Shown: positions 17,873 through 27,369, numbered from the stretch's first letter. The stretch: 64,000 nucleotides of DNA from an uncultured Olsenella sp. (GCA_900314495.1 OMVJ01000002.1:62001-126000), one strand, 5' to 3'. The notes: generated by a model from the sequence alone, not told the origin. Translations and numbers: made by a program.

Positions 17873-18742
17873 TCAGGACCGCTTGTGCCCGCCCATGTGC
17901 CTGGGCCTTGCCTTGCGACGTCGCACGCGGCACCAGACGAGCACGCCCAGGACCAGCGCCGCCGCAACCATTCCCAAGACCGATCGCACGCTCAGCACGG
18001 GCGCCGGCCGCTCCGTGTCCGCTCCCTCCTCCGGCATCTCGGTGCGCTCGCCGTGCACCAGCAGGCGGTGGTCGTTCACGCCGTACGGGGTGCACGTCAC
18101 CAGCGTGCACAGGTCCCTCCCCCGCTCGATCGCCAGGCTCGACACCTCCTCGGGCAACACCACCCCAATGTCGTACACGCGGTAGGCATACGTCACTCCC
18201 AAGGTGTGCACATAGAACACGTCGCCCGTCTCCAGGCGCCTGATCTCGTCGAAGGCGCTACTGCCCGGCATCCCCGAATGGGCGGTCAGGATGCAGTGCG
18301 AGGAGGCCCCTCCCACGGGGAGGCTCGACCCCTCCAGGTGCCCCACACCCGCGGCAAGCACCGCGTCGGAGGTGCCGTGGTACACGGGCAGGCGTATGTC
18401 CGCCTTGGGAACCTCGACCCATGCCATCGCCTCGTCGCCCTGGTAGCTCAGCTGCTGGTCATAGGGCAGCACGTCGGCCACCCCCGGCCCGTCGTAGCCG
18501 CCCAGCAGCGCGTTGTACGCCTCCGCCTGCTCCCGGCATGCGGCGAGCCCCGGGTCATCCTGCTCCACGGAGCTCGCCGACATGGAGGTTATGGTGGCCA
18601 TGGCCACCACGCGCGAGAACAGGTCCAGCAGAAGCGGAGACGCGAGAACCATCGCCGAGAGCACCAGCACCACCAGGGGCCAGCCTCCCCGGCGCGCCTT
18701 GCGCGCACTCCCGGAACGGACCCGCTTCTCACGCATGGACAT
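17873..18742 (-). CDS. class C (pilin) sortase
   Basis: The 289-residue transpeptidase has an N-terminal membrane helix (WPLVVLVLSAMVLASPLLL), a sortase domain, and a C-terminal helix (SVLGMVAAALVLGVLVW), the topology of class C sortases. The catalytic His is in ILTAHSGM, the Cys in LVTCTPYG and the Arg in DHRLLVHG. It should polymerise pilin subunits at the LPxTG-type motif and act outside the membrane. It begins 5 bases after the stop of the pilin gene, its presumed substrate, and the two form one transcription unit. No separate housekeeping sortase is in the window. Confidence 0.92.
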   Translation of the reverse strand: MSMREKRVRSGSARKARRGGWPLVVLVLSAMVLASPLLLDLFSRVVAMATITSMSASSVEQDDPGLAACREQAEAYNALLGGYDGPGVADVLPYDQQLSYQGDEAMAWVEVPKADIRLPVYHGTSDAVLAAGVGHLEGSSLPVGGASSHCILTAHSGMPGSSAFDEIRRLETGDVFYVHTLGVTYAYRVYDIGVVLPEEVSSLAIERGRDLCTLVTCTPYGVNDHRLLVHGERTEMPEEGADTERPAPVLSVRSVLGMVAAALVLGVLVWCRVRRRKARPRHMGGHKRS

Positions 18743-18747
18743 CTGGC

Positions 18748-20598
18748 CTAGGCACCGGCCTCGGTAGTGCGGCGGCGCATCATTGCCCCGGCCACCGAGA
18801 TCAGCACGCCGGCAGAGCCCATTGCCACAGCGATGCCGATGCCCTGCTCACCGGTGAGCGGCAGGTCCGAGACCTTGGCGTCGCCGACGGTAACGAAGAC
18901 GGCACCCTGGGCGATGTCGGTACGCGCGGCGTTGGACCCGGTGATGAGGACGTTGTCACCGGTCTTGCCGTCCGTGACCAGGCCCGGTATGACGGTGCCA
19001 AGCCTGCCGGTCACCACGTTGTCAAGCCGCGTCAGCGTCATTCCGTCCTCTCCGCCGATGACGGGATCGATCAGGAAGGTGAAGTTGGGAATCGGGTTGT
19101 AGCCGGCGGGGCTATGGGTCTCCGAGACCTCGTACTTGCCCGCGTCCAGGCCCTTGACCTCCAGCATGCCCTCGGAATTCGTCACGAACTCGAAGGGCTT
19201 GTCTCCCAGGGTGCCGTTCTCCTGCACGTACTTGCCCTCAAGGGAGTCGTTGTCGGAGTCCGCCACCTTGACGGTGAACTTGGCGCCCTCGAGCTTGACC
19301 TCGGAGTTGCGGTCCACCTTCTGCAGCTTGAGGCAGTAGGTGTACTCGCTCGCGCTGTTCGAGGTGGTCTTGCCCGTGCCCTCGCCGTGCGGGTTGTTGG
19401 AGTAGATGAGCTCCACGCTGTTCTTGTTGCCGGACCCGCCGGCGACCGCGTTCTCGTTCAGGGTCGCCTGGTACCACACGACCACCCTGGAGTTGGACGT
19501 CAGTTCGCCCGCCTTCTTGAGGTCCTCGCAATCGATGCTCAGCTTGTTGCCCTCGGCAAGGGAGACCGTGAAGAAGCTCGTGACGTCCGTGCCCTTCGAG
19601 GTGTCGGTGCCGTTCTGGTCGGCCTCGGCAATGGTGCCGTCCTTGTACAGCTTCACACGCACGCCCTCCGTCTGCGGGGTGAGGCCCGCGCTCAGGGTGT
19701 CCTCGAAGTGGTACTTGTAGCTTTCGAACTCGTTGATGTTGCCGGACACCGTTCCGGTGACGCGATACACCACCTTCTCGCCGATCTGCGCGTCCGCTCC
19801 CTTCTCGAAGTCGCTCTTGCCGTCGGACTTCACCTCCTTCACGACGGTGGGGAGCTTGGTCTTCTCGTTCACGGCGACGTCGCCCTCGGGGATGAGGGCG
19901 TAGATGGGGGCGGTTGCGGCGCGGTGCTCTTCGGTGCCGAGGGCGCTGTCGGCCGTGAGGAAGACCCACCAGCCCTCGCTGCCCTCACCCAGCGCCGTCT
20001 GCTCTCCGGCGGGGACCGAGGCGTTGCTGGGAAGGTCCTTCACGGCCTTCGCCAGCTTGTCCGCGACGGTGTCGTGGTCAACCCAGGTCCTGTTCTTGGT
20101 CGTCTGGTCCGTGCTCTCGGTGATGCGGTTGCCCATGGCGTCGGTTCCCGTGGTGAAGCCCGCCACGTTCGCCTCCATCCACTGCGCGGCCTCCTCTGCG
20201 CTGGTGCCGGCATAGTCGGAATCCACGGACTTGATGAAGCCCTCCACAGCCTCCCTGACGGTGTCGTTGGCCCAGGAGATGTCGGTGGCGGTGGACACCG
20301 GGTTGGTGCCCGAGGTGCGGTGGACGTTGGCCCTGAAGATCTGCCAGCCCAGGAACGAGGTCTCGTTGCCGTTGGCGTTGTTGATCCGGATGGTGCCCGC
20401 ACCGTAGGTGACCACGGGAATGGGGTCCTCGCGCACGGCGAGGGCGATGGTTGGCGTGAACGCACCGAAACCCATGGAGGCCGCGAGGAGGCCCGTCGTG
20501 ATCACACGTGCCACATGGCCCTTCCCACGCCCCGTGCCCGCGCTCCCACCGCTGGTCCAGCCTTCCTCCGTCTGTGCCTCTTTGCTCGCAAAACGCAT
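18748..20598 (-). CDS. LPxTG-anchored pilin / isopeptide-forming surface protein
   Basis: The 616-residue surface protein has a signal region (VITTGLLAASMGFGAFTPTIALA), Ig-like fimbrial domains, and a C-terminal sorting signal LPLTGEQG followed by a hydrophobic helix and RRRTTEAG. A pilin-type motif with lysine (KLPTVVKEVK, about residue 250) and an E-box-like YEVSETHSPAGY (about residue 500) point to a backbone pilin stabilised by internal isopeptide bonds. GAAGGAG precedes the ATG. With the class C sortase directly downstream it forms a minimal pilus cluster; no tip or base pilin is present. Confidence 0.9.
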   Translation of the reverse strand: MRFASKEAQTEEGWTSGGSAGTGRGKGHVARVITTGLLAASMGFGAFTPTIALAVREDPIPVVTYGAGTIRINNANGNETSFLGWQIFRANVHRTSGTNPVSTATDISWANDTVREAVEGFIKSVDSDYAGTSAEEAAQWMEANVAGFTTGTDAMGNRITESTDQTTKNRTWVDHDTVADKLAKAVKDLPSNASVPAGEQTALGEGSEGWWVFLTADSALGTEEHRAATAPIYALIPEGDVAVNEKTKLPTVVKEVKSDGKSDFEKGADAQIGEKVVYRVTGTVSGNINEFESYKYHFEDTLSAGLTPQTEGVRVKLYKDGTIAEADQNGTDTSKGTDVTSFFTVSLAEGNKLSIDCEDLKKAGELTSNSRVVVWYQATLNENAVAGGSGNKNSVELIYSNNPHGEGTGKTTSNSASEYTYCLKLQKVDRNSEVKLEGAKFTVKVADSDNDSLEGKYVQENGTLGDKPFEFVTNSEGMLEVKGLDAGKYEVSETHSPAGYNPIPNFTFLIDPVIGGEDGMTLTRLDNVVTGRLGTVIPGLVTDGKTGDNVLITGSNAARTDIAQGAVFVTVGDAKVSDLPLTGEQGIGIAVAMGSAGVLISVAGAMMRRRTTEAGA

Positions 20599-20983
20599 GC
20601 TCGACTCCTTCGTCTAGCGTCCTTCCCGTCGGCCAGTCCGACAGGCGTGGGTCGAAGACTACAGAGGAGGGGTTGCACGACCTTGGCGCCAGGCGCGCAC
20701 GACTCTTGCACCAACCTTGCACGCGGCCCCGAAGGGCCAGCTACGGAGACCGGGCATGTCGCCTCTTCCGCCGACCCCGAACCGCGCGTCGCCCAGAATC
20801 TCCATGGACCGGTGCCCGAGTCACGTCCGAACCGGGTTCCTCTACCCCCCCACCGCCGCATTTGGGACCAGATTGGGACAGGAGTCGGAACCGGGGAACG
20901 GTCCACACAAGAGCAGCCCCCCGCGCCTGGGCGCGGGGGGCTGCGAAGCAGACCTTGTGTCTGCGGGTATCCGGAATCTGGAA
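20599..20983. promoter_or_regulatory. upstream region of the pilin operon with TTGCAC direct repeats
   Basis: No gene is seen. Reading the plus strand, TTGCAC occurs at 20673, 20706 and 20717, spaced 33 and 11 bases, so all copies face the same side of the helix. They sit 75-125 bases upstream of the pilin start and could be an activator or repressor site. The other end of the region holds the cspA terminator hairpin. Confidence 0.4.
20913..20944 (-). terminator. terminator of cspA
   Basis: A very strong 15-bp GC-rich stem (GCAGCCCCCCGCGCC and its complement) lies 40 bases past the cspA stop. On the minus strand it continues into TCTTGTGTGG, a weak T-rich end. It separates cspA from the pilin operon. 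Confidence 0.75.
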
Positions 20984-21187
20984 TTAAATCTTGCGGACGT
21001 TGGAAGCCTGGAGCTTGCCGTTCTGACCAGTGGTGATGTCGAACTCGACAGCCTGGCCCTCGTCCAGGGTCTTGAAGCCATCCATCTGAATCTCAGAGTA
21101 GTGAACGAACAGGTCGTCGCCACCCTCGCGAGAGATGAAGCCATAGCCCTTGTCGGGGTTGAACCACTTAACAGTACCCTGTGCCAT
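20984..21187 (-). CDS. cspA: cold-shock protein
   Basis: A 67-residue cold-shock domain protein that binds single-stranded RNA and DNA. Both RNA-binding motifs are present: [16 protein letters not shown] (RNP1 KGYGFI) and DLFVHYSEI (RNP2-like). The ATG at 21187 gives the exact family length; a longer open frame to 21298 lacks similarity. The leader is long, as is typical for csp genes, and AAAGG lies upstream of the start. It is a single gene, divergent from the Crp/Fnr regulator. Confidence 0.96.
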   Translation of the reverse strand: MAQGTVKWFNPDKGYGFISREGGDDLFVHYSEIQMDGFKTLDEGQAVEFDITTGQNGKLQASNVRKI

Positions 21188-21627
21188 TTCGTGCCTTTCT
21201 TTCTTTGTCCCTGAGGACAACAACGCTGCGCCCCAAAGGAACGCGATACCCGTGACCGCGTTGGTCACGTGGGATATCTTACCCCACGAGCACCTCAATC
21301 AGTCCACCAATCCGCGGTCGGCAGGCCCAAACGCCCGCCAGCAAAGGCACGCAAGTACGCAACGATTCGTTTTCCGCAGCTAAATCGCGATTAGTGAATA
21401 ATGGTCCGATTTTCATAAGGTTCCCGTTAGCAACCGCTCGCAGAATCTCATGAAGACGATGCGTCCACAAGTGCTCCACTTTGGGTATAAGTGCTCACCC
21501 TCCATGCGTGCCGCCGGGCACGCGCTCGCTGGGTTCATCCCCTCCCACCTCCGCACGCCCGCCCGCCAAGGGGTACACTATCGGAATAGGAACAATCTCG
21601 TCACAAATCCAACAGTTTGGAGCATTC
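21188..21627. promoter_or_regulatory. shared upstream region of cspA and the Crp/Fnr-type regulator
   Basis: No gene is evident. On the minus strand TAAGAT near 21275-21280 is a possible -10 for cspA, leaving a leader of roughly 85 bases. The middle is AT-rich and includes the perfect palindrome AATCGCGATT at about 21383-21392. Two direct copies of AAGTGCTC start at 21469 and 21489, 20 bases apart, upstream of the regulator and could be its own binding sites. Confidence 0.4.
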
Positions 21628-22401
21628 GTGGCAACCCACCCAAGCACACAACCCCCAACTGGCATGGCACCCTCGGCCCGCCTCGGCACCGGCATGATGT
21701 GCCCGCCCCGCGGAACCATGCCGGCGTGGCTGGAGCCCTACCTGCCCATCGTGTCACGCTCGCAGCTCTTCTCGGGACTCGGCGCGAGGGAGGTTCCCGC
21801 CGTCCTGGGCTGTCTGCACCCGGAGCGGCGCCGCTACAGCCAGGGCGAGTACGTGCTGCGCATGGGGGATTCCCTCCACACCGTGCCCCTGGTCGTCGAG
21901 GGGGGCGTGACGGTGGTCCAGGAGGACTGGTGGGGCAACCGCAACATCCAGAACCGCGCCACCGCAGGCGAGACCTTCGCGGTCGCCTTCGCCCTCACGC
22001 CCAACATGCCGCTGACCGTCTCCGCCGTCGCGCAGGAAGACACGACCATAGTCATGCTGGGGGTCACGCAGATGCTGACGTCCTGCGCCAACGCTTGCCC
22101 CTTCCACATGCGGCTCCTTCAGAACCTGGTGGGGGACGTGGCGCAGAAGAACCTGCAGGTCATGTCCAAGCTCTCGTACCTGAGCGAGAGGACCACGCGG
22201 GGGAAGCTGCTGGCATACCTCTCTGCGGAGTCCAGGCGGGCGGCGTCGCCCACGTTCACCATTCCCTACAACCGGCAGCAGCTCGCCGACTACCTCTCCG
22301 TCAACCGGAGCGCAATGTGCAGCGAGCTGACCCACATGGCGGAGGACGGTCTCATCCGCTTCAACAGGAACCGCTTCACCCTGCTCGCCCCCGCGGAGTA
22401 G
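21628..22401 (+). CDS. Crp/Fnr family transcriptional regulator
   Basis: The protein has an N-terminal cyclic-nucleotide-type sensor domain (LFSGLGAREVPAVLGCLHPERR split as LFSGLG, then GEYVLRMGDS) and a C-terminal winged helix (FTIPYNRQQLADYLSVNRSAM), the HTH of Crp/Fnr proteins. I chose the GTG at 21628 because GGAG lies five bases upstream, giving 257 residues; an ATG at 21718 (MPAWLEPYL) would give about 227, closer to the family mean. Ligand is unknown: there is no N-terminal Fe-S cysteine set like Fnr. It stands alone between cspA and the convergent DUF4012 gene. Confidence 0.83.
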   Translation: MATHPSTQPPTGMAPSARLGTGMMCPPRGTMPAWLEPYLPIVSRSQLFSGLGAREVPAVLGCLHPERRRYSQGEYVLRMGDSLHTVPLVVEGGVTVVQEDWWGNRNIQNRATAGETFAVAFALTPNMPLTVSAVAQEDTTIVMLGVTQMLTSCANACPFHMRLLQNLVGDVAQKNLQVMSKLSYLSERTTRGKLLAYLSAESRRAASPTFTIPYNRQQLADYLSVNRSAMCSELTHMAEDGLIRFNRNRFTLLAPAE

Positions 22402-22472
22402 CACTGGGGGTCGCACGCACCCGGAGTGTGCCGCAGCGCCCGCCGCACGGCCCGCCGCGGCAGAGGCTGGCC

Positions 22473-24650
22473 CTAGCCCGCCTCCCCCGCCACGGTGGGC
22501 GTGGCCTCGACCCCAATGCCTCCGGAGCCCTCCGGCACGGTCACCCAGAAGTCGATCCTGGTGGACCCGCCCCTGGGAACGTAGGCCTCGCAGGCCCTAC
22601 CCTGGACTCCGTTCAGCCGGACGGCGCCCAGGTCGCGCGATACCTTGCCCTCGGACACCCTGAGGTCGGCCACCTGCCCACCTGAAGGCGCCACAAGGAG
22701 CACGTGCACCAGCTGGTCACCGCGGTGGTCCGCACCCTGGATCAGGGGGTTGCGCTGGTAATCCCCGCCCACCAGCGCGTCGGGGGCACTCTGCGCCACT
22801 ACGTCCGTCATGCGGTTGCGCAGCGTCACGCTCACCTGGTACCTCTGGCTCCCGTCCGCGGCCTGGGACGCGGCCGAGACCTCGGATGCCATGGAGAGGT
22901 ACCAGCCCGCAGAGGCGTCGGTCAGGTCGTTCAGGTACACGCCCACCCTGCCGTCCGACCCGACCGCGCCGGCGACGGCGTACTTTGAGAACAGACGCTC
23001 CGTGGCGCTGTCGCTGAACCACACCAAGAGGTCCCTCCTGCCGCCCGCCTCCGAGAAGGTGCGGATGAGTTGCGACGTGTCCACCGAGCCCAGGCTCTGA
23101 GCAAGCCTCTGGCACGCGCCATCCATGGCCCCGCTGAAGAGGCTCGCCCTGCCCTGCGCCCCGTTGTTCCAATACGCGTCGCTCATCAGCGCCTGCGCCG
23201 CGTTGTTCCCGTCAAGCGTCACCTCGTCCACGCTCACCGGGCCAACAAGGCCCAGGAGGCCCTGCACGAACTGCGGGTCCACGGAGATGACCCCGTCCAC
23301 CTGCTCCGGCAGGCCGTCGGCGGTGCCGTTCGCCGCCTGCAGCCTGGCATGCAGGGTCCAGAAGCCGCTCATGAGCTTCGCCGCGCGCGTGAAGTCCGGC
23401 GTCACGCTGGAATACCCCGCCGAAGTGGCAAGCGACGTCCCGAACAGGGAGCGTTCGTCCGCCGTGATCCGCACCTGCTCCGCCGCGTACTCCTGCTCGG
23501 CGGCGACGTCCGAGAATGTGCCCACCTGCAACGCGCCGTCGGTTATGCTCACCACGCCCCACGTGACGGGATACCCGCCGGCGCCATGCAGGACGGCACC
23601 GTTCTGGAGCACCACCAGGTAGGTCTTGGTGCCGTTGGCGCCGAGCATGGCCGGTACCTGCGCCGCCACCTCCTGTGCCTGGGTGGCAAGGGTGTTGAGC
23701 CCCGAGAGTGCCGACGCCGTCGCGTCTATGCCGTCGTTCAGCTGGCCCACCGACCCATGCCCCAGCGCCGACACGGCGCCGTAGTTCCGCTCGATGACGG
23801 GCGCGACCTCGCCAAGCAGGTTCACCAGCCCCTGCACGGCGTCCACGTTGATCCTGCCCCTCTCCGCAAGGTCGTCCAGGGCACGTCCCTGCGCCTCGCC
23901 CGCAAAGGGAACCAGGGCGTTCTGCGAAAGGTCGTCCAGTGATGCCGCCAGCGTGCGCATGTTCGCGGCGTCCCTGCCCACGCCGGGCAGGGCCGTCGCC
24001 ACGGACCACAGGGGCGAGGCAGTGAGCCCGTGCATGGAGGCCGATGCGTCCGCGAACTGGGCGACGTGCGACGAGAGGGACGCGTAGTCGCCCGACGTGA
24101 GGTCGTCGTCCAGCACGTTGGCGGCCTCCCAGGCAAGCTGCGCCTGGGAGCGAACCGAGACGGCACTGCGGTACAGCGCGAAGCCGCAGGCAGCCAGGGC
24201 GACGAACACCACAAGCAGCGCGATGCCCAGCCGCTTGCGGATGGTGCGGCCGCTCGGCTTCCGACCCGCACGGCGCTGGCGCACACTTGCCCCAAGCGAC
24301 CTGCCTGCCGCCGCCACGCGCTCCCCTCCCGCACGGAGGGCCGACGGCCTCTCCGGCAGCTCCTCGGGCGGAACGTCCTCGACCTCGCCGTCTTCCGTGA
24401 AGCGCTTCACCGCGCGCTTGCGGTCTCGCCTCCTTTGGGCGAGCACGTCCAACCCGCCGCGCGCGTGCGGGTCCAGCTGGCTCTCCTCGTAGGGGTTGGC
24501 CTCGTGCGCGGGCACGTGGTTGGGCACGCCGGTCCCAGGAGCCCCCTGCGCCGGAACCTCCCGCGTCGCGTGGGAGGGCGCGTGGGCCTTGCCCTCCGTT
24601 GCGCCGGCGTCCGCCTGCTCGTGGCTTTGTGTAGAGAGGTGTCTGGCCAT
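22473..24650 (-). CDS. DUF4012 domain-containing membrane protein
   Basis: The 725-residue protein has a charged cytoplasmic tail (about 1-150), one membrane helix (RLGIALLVVFVALAACGFAL) and a large extracellular DUF4012 region starting with a helical segment (AANVLDDDLTSGDY). DUF4012 proteins occur in Gram-positive envelopes and are often near exopolysaccharide genes; no activity is established. I use the ATG at 24650, which follows GGAGG by five bases; the frame is open further to a TTG at 24698. It is the last gene of the minus-strand run that starts at desulfoferrodoxin. Confidence 0.83.
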   Translation of the reverse strand: MARHLSTQSHEQADAGATEGKAHAPSHATREVPAQGAPGTGVPNHVPAHEANPYEESQLDPHARGGLDVLAQRRRDRKRAVKRFTEDGEVEDVPPEELPERPSALRAGGERVAAAGRSLGASVRQRRAGRKPSGRTIRKRLGIALLVVFVALAACGFALYRSAVSVRSQAQLAWEAANVLDDDLTSGDYASLSSHVAQFADASASMHGLTASPLWSVATALPGVGRDAANMRTLAASLDDLSQNALVPFAGEAQGRALDDLAERGRINVDAVQGLVNLLGEVAPVIERNYGAVSALGHGSVGQLNDGIDATASALSGLNTLATQAQEVAAQVPAMLGANGTKTYLVVLQNGAVLHGAGGYPVTWGVVSITDGALQVGTFSDVAAEQEYAAEQVRITADERSLFGTSLATSAGYSSVTPDFTRAAKLMSGFWTLHARLQAANGTADGLPEQVDGVISVDPQFVQGLLGLVGPVSVDEVTLDGNNAAQALMSDAYWNNGAQGRASLFSGAMDGACQRLAQSLGSVDTSQLIRTFSEAGGRRDLLVWFSDSATERLFSKYAVAGAVGSDGRVGVYLNDLTDASAGWYLSMASEVSAASQAADGSQRYQVSVTLRNRMTDVVAQSAPDALVGGDYQRNPLIQGADHRGDQLVHVLLVAPSGGQVADLRVSEGKVSRDLGAVRLNGVQGRACEAYVPRGGSTRIDFWVTVPEGSGGIGVEATPTVAGEAG

Positions 24651-24731
24651 CGGGGCCTCCATGGCATCGGTTGCGAGTTCCTGCACACTGTAGTCCAAAG
24701 ACGCAGGCGCGTTGCGGACGGACTCGGGAGG

Positions 24732-25853
24732 TCAGTCAAGGTAGTCGCGGTCCACGTCCACCTGGACGTCGTACCCGGGCCATTCCCGTGCCAGCCTGTC
24801 GGCAATCTCCTTGCGCAGGGTCTCCGCGTTGGTGATGTCAAAATCAACGAGGACGTCCACGGAGAGGTCCCTGTCCCTTGGGTCCACATATATGCCGTGG
24901 ACCTCTCGCACCCCTAGGTAGCCGCGGCAGAGCTCGTCTATGCGCTCCTCCGCCCGCACGATGTCCGGGTCGGAGTTGATGGCGTGGATGCCGACGTTGA
25001 GCTTGACCCCGTACTTGGTGCGCACGAACCTCTGCAGGTCGTGGGTGATGTCGCCAATCTGGTGGGCGGTCATGGTGTCCGTGACGCCTATGTTCACGCT
25101 CCCGAACGTCTGGTTGGGCCCGTAGGAGTGAAGCGTCAGGTCGTACACGCCCGCGACGCCCGGGAAGCTCCCGATGTCCCCGCGCAGCTCGTCCGCGAAC
25201 GTGCGGCTGACGCGCGTGCCCAAGAGGGAGTCCAGCGGCGTCTTGAAGAGGTCGACGCCCGCCTTCAGAATCACCACGGAGATGACGACGCCCAGGATAC
25301 CGTCCAGCGAGACGCCTGCCGTCATGGCCGCCACGGCAGAGAGGATCGTGCCCAGGGACACCACCGCGTCGAAGCCGGCATCCACGCCAGACGCGATGAG
25401 GGCGTCGCTCCTGGTCGCCCTCCCCACCCTGCGGTAGTAGACGGATATGGCAACCTTCACGGCCACGGTGAAGGCAAGCGCGACGAGCATGCCCGCGGAG
25501 TAGGAGGCAGGCTCGGCATCGCCCAGCTTCCGCACCGACTCCAGCAGCGCGGAAGCGCCCGCGCCGACCACTATGCCCGCAACCACCAGCGCGGAGAGGT
25601 ACTCTATGCGGCCATGGCCGAAGGGGTGCTGGCTGTCCGCGGGCCGTGCGGCAAAGTGCGTGCCCAGGATGGTGATCACGCTGGAGGCGGCATCGGTGAG
25701 GTTGTTCACAGCGTCGAGCACGATCGCGATGGAGCCGGCCGCCAGCCCGACGACCGCCTTTATGACAACAAGGGCAACGTTGGCAGCCACGCCGACGTAG
25801 CTCGTCCGCATGATGGCGCGATCGCGCTCCCGCTCATCCATGTTGGCAGGCAT
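24732..25853 (-). CDS. cation diffusion facilitator transporter, probable Mn exporter
   Basis: A 373-residue CDF transporter with six membrane helices and a C-terminal cytoplasmic metal-sensing domain. The transport site in helix 2 reads NNLTD (Asn-x3-Asp) and in helix 5 reads DAGFD (Asp-x3-Asp), where Zn exporters usually have His-x3-Asp. The N-D-D-D set is that of manganese exporters such as pneumococcal MntE, so Mn(II) efflux is the best guess. The C-terminal part (residues about 215-373) is longer than in FieF and holds two ACT-like stretches. Its start lies one base after the stop of the upstream small gene. Confidence 0.85.
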   Translation of the reverse strand: MPANMDERERDRAIMRTSYVGVAANVALVVIKAVVGLAAGSIAIVLDAVNNLTDAASSVITILGTHFAARPADSQHPFGHGRIEYLSALVVAGIVVGAGASALLESVRKLGDAEPASYSAGMLVALAFTVAVKVAISVYYRRVGRATRSDALIASGVDAGFDAVVSLGTILSAVAAMTAGVSLDGILGVVISVVILKAGVDLFKTPLDSLLGTRVSRTFADELRGDIGSFPGVAGVYDLTLHSYGPNQTFGSVNIGVTDTMTAHQIGDITHDLQRFVRTKYGVKLNVGIHAINSDPDIVRAEERIDELCRGYLGVREVHGIYVDPRDRDLSVDVLVDFDITNAETLRKEIADRLAREWPGYDVQVDVDRDYLD

Positions 25854-25854
25854 G

Positions 25855-26250
25855 CTAGCTCGAGAGTCCCTCGTCCAGGGCGCGCAGCTCCTCCGGCACC
25901 TCGTTCACGTCCGAGCCAAACGCCTCGGCAACTGCCTCCGCCTGCTCGCGACGGTCCTCCGCCAGCCCCTCCATGCCCATGGCCCCGTAGGCCACCGAGA
26001 GCTTGTTGAGGGCATATGCCACATAGCCGGAAATCGCGTCGCCCGTCCCTGCCAGCATCATCATGGTGACCAGGCTCTCTGGCGCGAGGGACATCGCGGT
26101 CTCCGCGTCCAGCTGCAGAAGCTCGCCAATGGCGGACTCCACCTCCCCAATGGCAACCTCGTCGTGCTCCTCCAACGCCCGGTGGAGCGCGTTCGTGATG
26201 GTCTGGACGAACTGCTGGATTATCTCCAGCAGGTAGTCATGTTGAAGCAT
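25855..26250 (-). CDS. small helical protein, possibly DUF6483-like
   Basis: A 131-residue, strongly acidic, all-helical soluble protein. The N-terminus (MLQHDYLLEIIQQFVQTITN) resembles small DUF6483-type proteins, which begin with a DYIMRxIE-like helix, but I am not certain of the family. No catalytic residues are evident. It is sandwiched between ruvB (55 bases) and the CDF gene (1 base) on the same strand, so it is probably translated from the same message as the exporter. Confidence 0.65.
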   Translation of the reverse strand: MLQHDYLLEIIQQFVQTITNALHRALEEHDEVAIGEVESAIGELLQLDAETAMSLAPESLVTMMMLAGTGDAISGYVAYALNKLSVAYGAMGMEGLAEDRREQAEAVAEAFGSDVNEVPEELRALDEGLSS

Positions 26251-26304
26251 GGGACCAACCTCTCCAATCTGCCTGGTGGCGGGTACGGGAAACAGTGCAC
26301 AAGG

Positions 26305-27369
26305 CTAGCACGCCGTGGGTGGCTGCAGGCCAAGGTGCTCGAAGGCGGCCAGCGTCGCCTGCCGACCCTGCGGGGTGCGGATGATGAGCCCGCGCTGCAG
26401 CAGGTAGGGCTCGTACACGTCCTCTATGGTGGATGGGTCCTCGCCCACCGCGGAGGCGATGGTGGTGAGGCCAACGGGCCTGCCCCGGAAGGTCCGCGTG
26501 AGGGCTGTGAGGATCTTCGTGTCCATCCAGTCTAGGCCGAGCTCGTCTATCTCGAAGAAGGTCAGAGCCTCTGCCGCGACCTCCCAGGTGATGGTCCCCT
26601 CGGCCTTGACCTGCGCGTAGTCCCTCACGCGCTTCAGCAGGCGGTTGGCAAGGCGCGGCGTGCCGCGGCTGCGCGAGGCAATCTCGGCCGCACCCTGGCC
26701 GTCTATCTGCACCCCGAGTATGCGGGCGGACCGCACCACGATGCGGGCCAGCTCGTCGGTGGTGTAGTAGTCCAGGCGGTAGCTGATGCCGAAGCGGTCG
26801 CGCAGGGGGCCCGTCAGGAGCCCCGTGCGGGTGGTCGCCCCGATGAGGGTGAAGTGAGGGACGTCCAGCCGAATGGAGCGCGCCGCCGGTCCCTTGCCGA
26901 TCACGATGTCCAGGAAGAAGTCCTCCATCGCGGGGTAGAGCACCTCTTCCACCTGGTGGTTCAGACGGTGGATCTCGTCCACGAAGAGGACGTCGCCCTC
27001 CTCCAGGTTGGTGAGGATCGCCGCCAGGTCACCCGAGCGGGCGATTGCCGGGCCAGAGGTGGTCCGCAGCTTGGCGCCCATCTCGTTTGCCACCACGTTG
27101 GCGAGCGTTGTCTTGCCCAGGCCGGGAGGGCCCGAGAAGAGCACGTGGTCCAGCGACTCGTGACGGTCCTTGGCGGCGGCTATGAGCACGCGCAGGTTCT
27201 CGCGCACGCGCTCCTGTCCGCAGTACTCGTCCAGCGTCGCGGGTCGCAGGCTGTGCTCAATGTCAATGTCGTCACCGGTGAGCTCCCCCGTGACGGAGCG
27301 CGGGCCCGCCTGGTGCCGCGGGGCTCCCCCCTCGTCCTCGAAGAGGTCTGCCTTGTCGGACTGCCACAT
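26305..27369 (-). CDS. ruvB: Holliday junction branch migration helicase RuvB
   Basis: The 354-residue AAA+ motor drives branch migration of Holliday junctions with RuvA. Motifs seen are the [12 protein letters not shown] entry, Walker [13 protein letters not shown], Walker [10 protein letters not shown], sensor [17 protein letters not shown] with the arginine finger, and the C-terminal winged helix ([13 protein letters not shown]). The start codon directly abuts the ruvA stop, indicating translational coupling. Order on the minus strand is ruvC-ruvA-ruvB. Confidence 0.98.
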   Translation of the reverse strand: MWQSDKADLFEDEGGAPRHQAGPRSVTGELTGDDIDIEHSLRPATLDEYCGQERVRENLRVLIAAAKDRHESLDHVLFSGPPGLGKTTLANVVANEMGAKLRTTSGPAIARSGDLAAILTNLEEGDVLFVDEIHRLNHQVEEVLYPAMEDFFLDIVIGKGPAARSIRLDVPHFTLIGATTRTGLLTGPLRDRFGISYRLDYYTTDELARIVVRSARILGVQIDGQGAAEIASRSRGTPRLANRLLKRVRDYAQVKAEGTITWEVAAEALTFFEIDELGLDWMDTKILTALTRTFRGRPVGLTTIASAVGEDPSTIEDVYEPYLLQRGLIIRTPQGRQATLAAFEHLGLQPPTAC

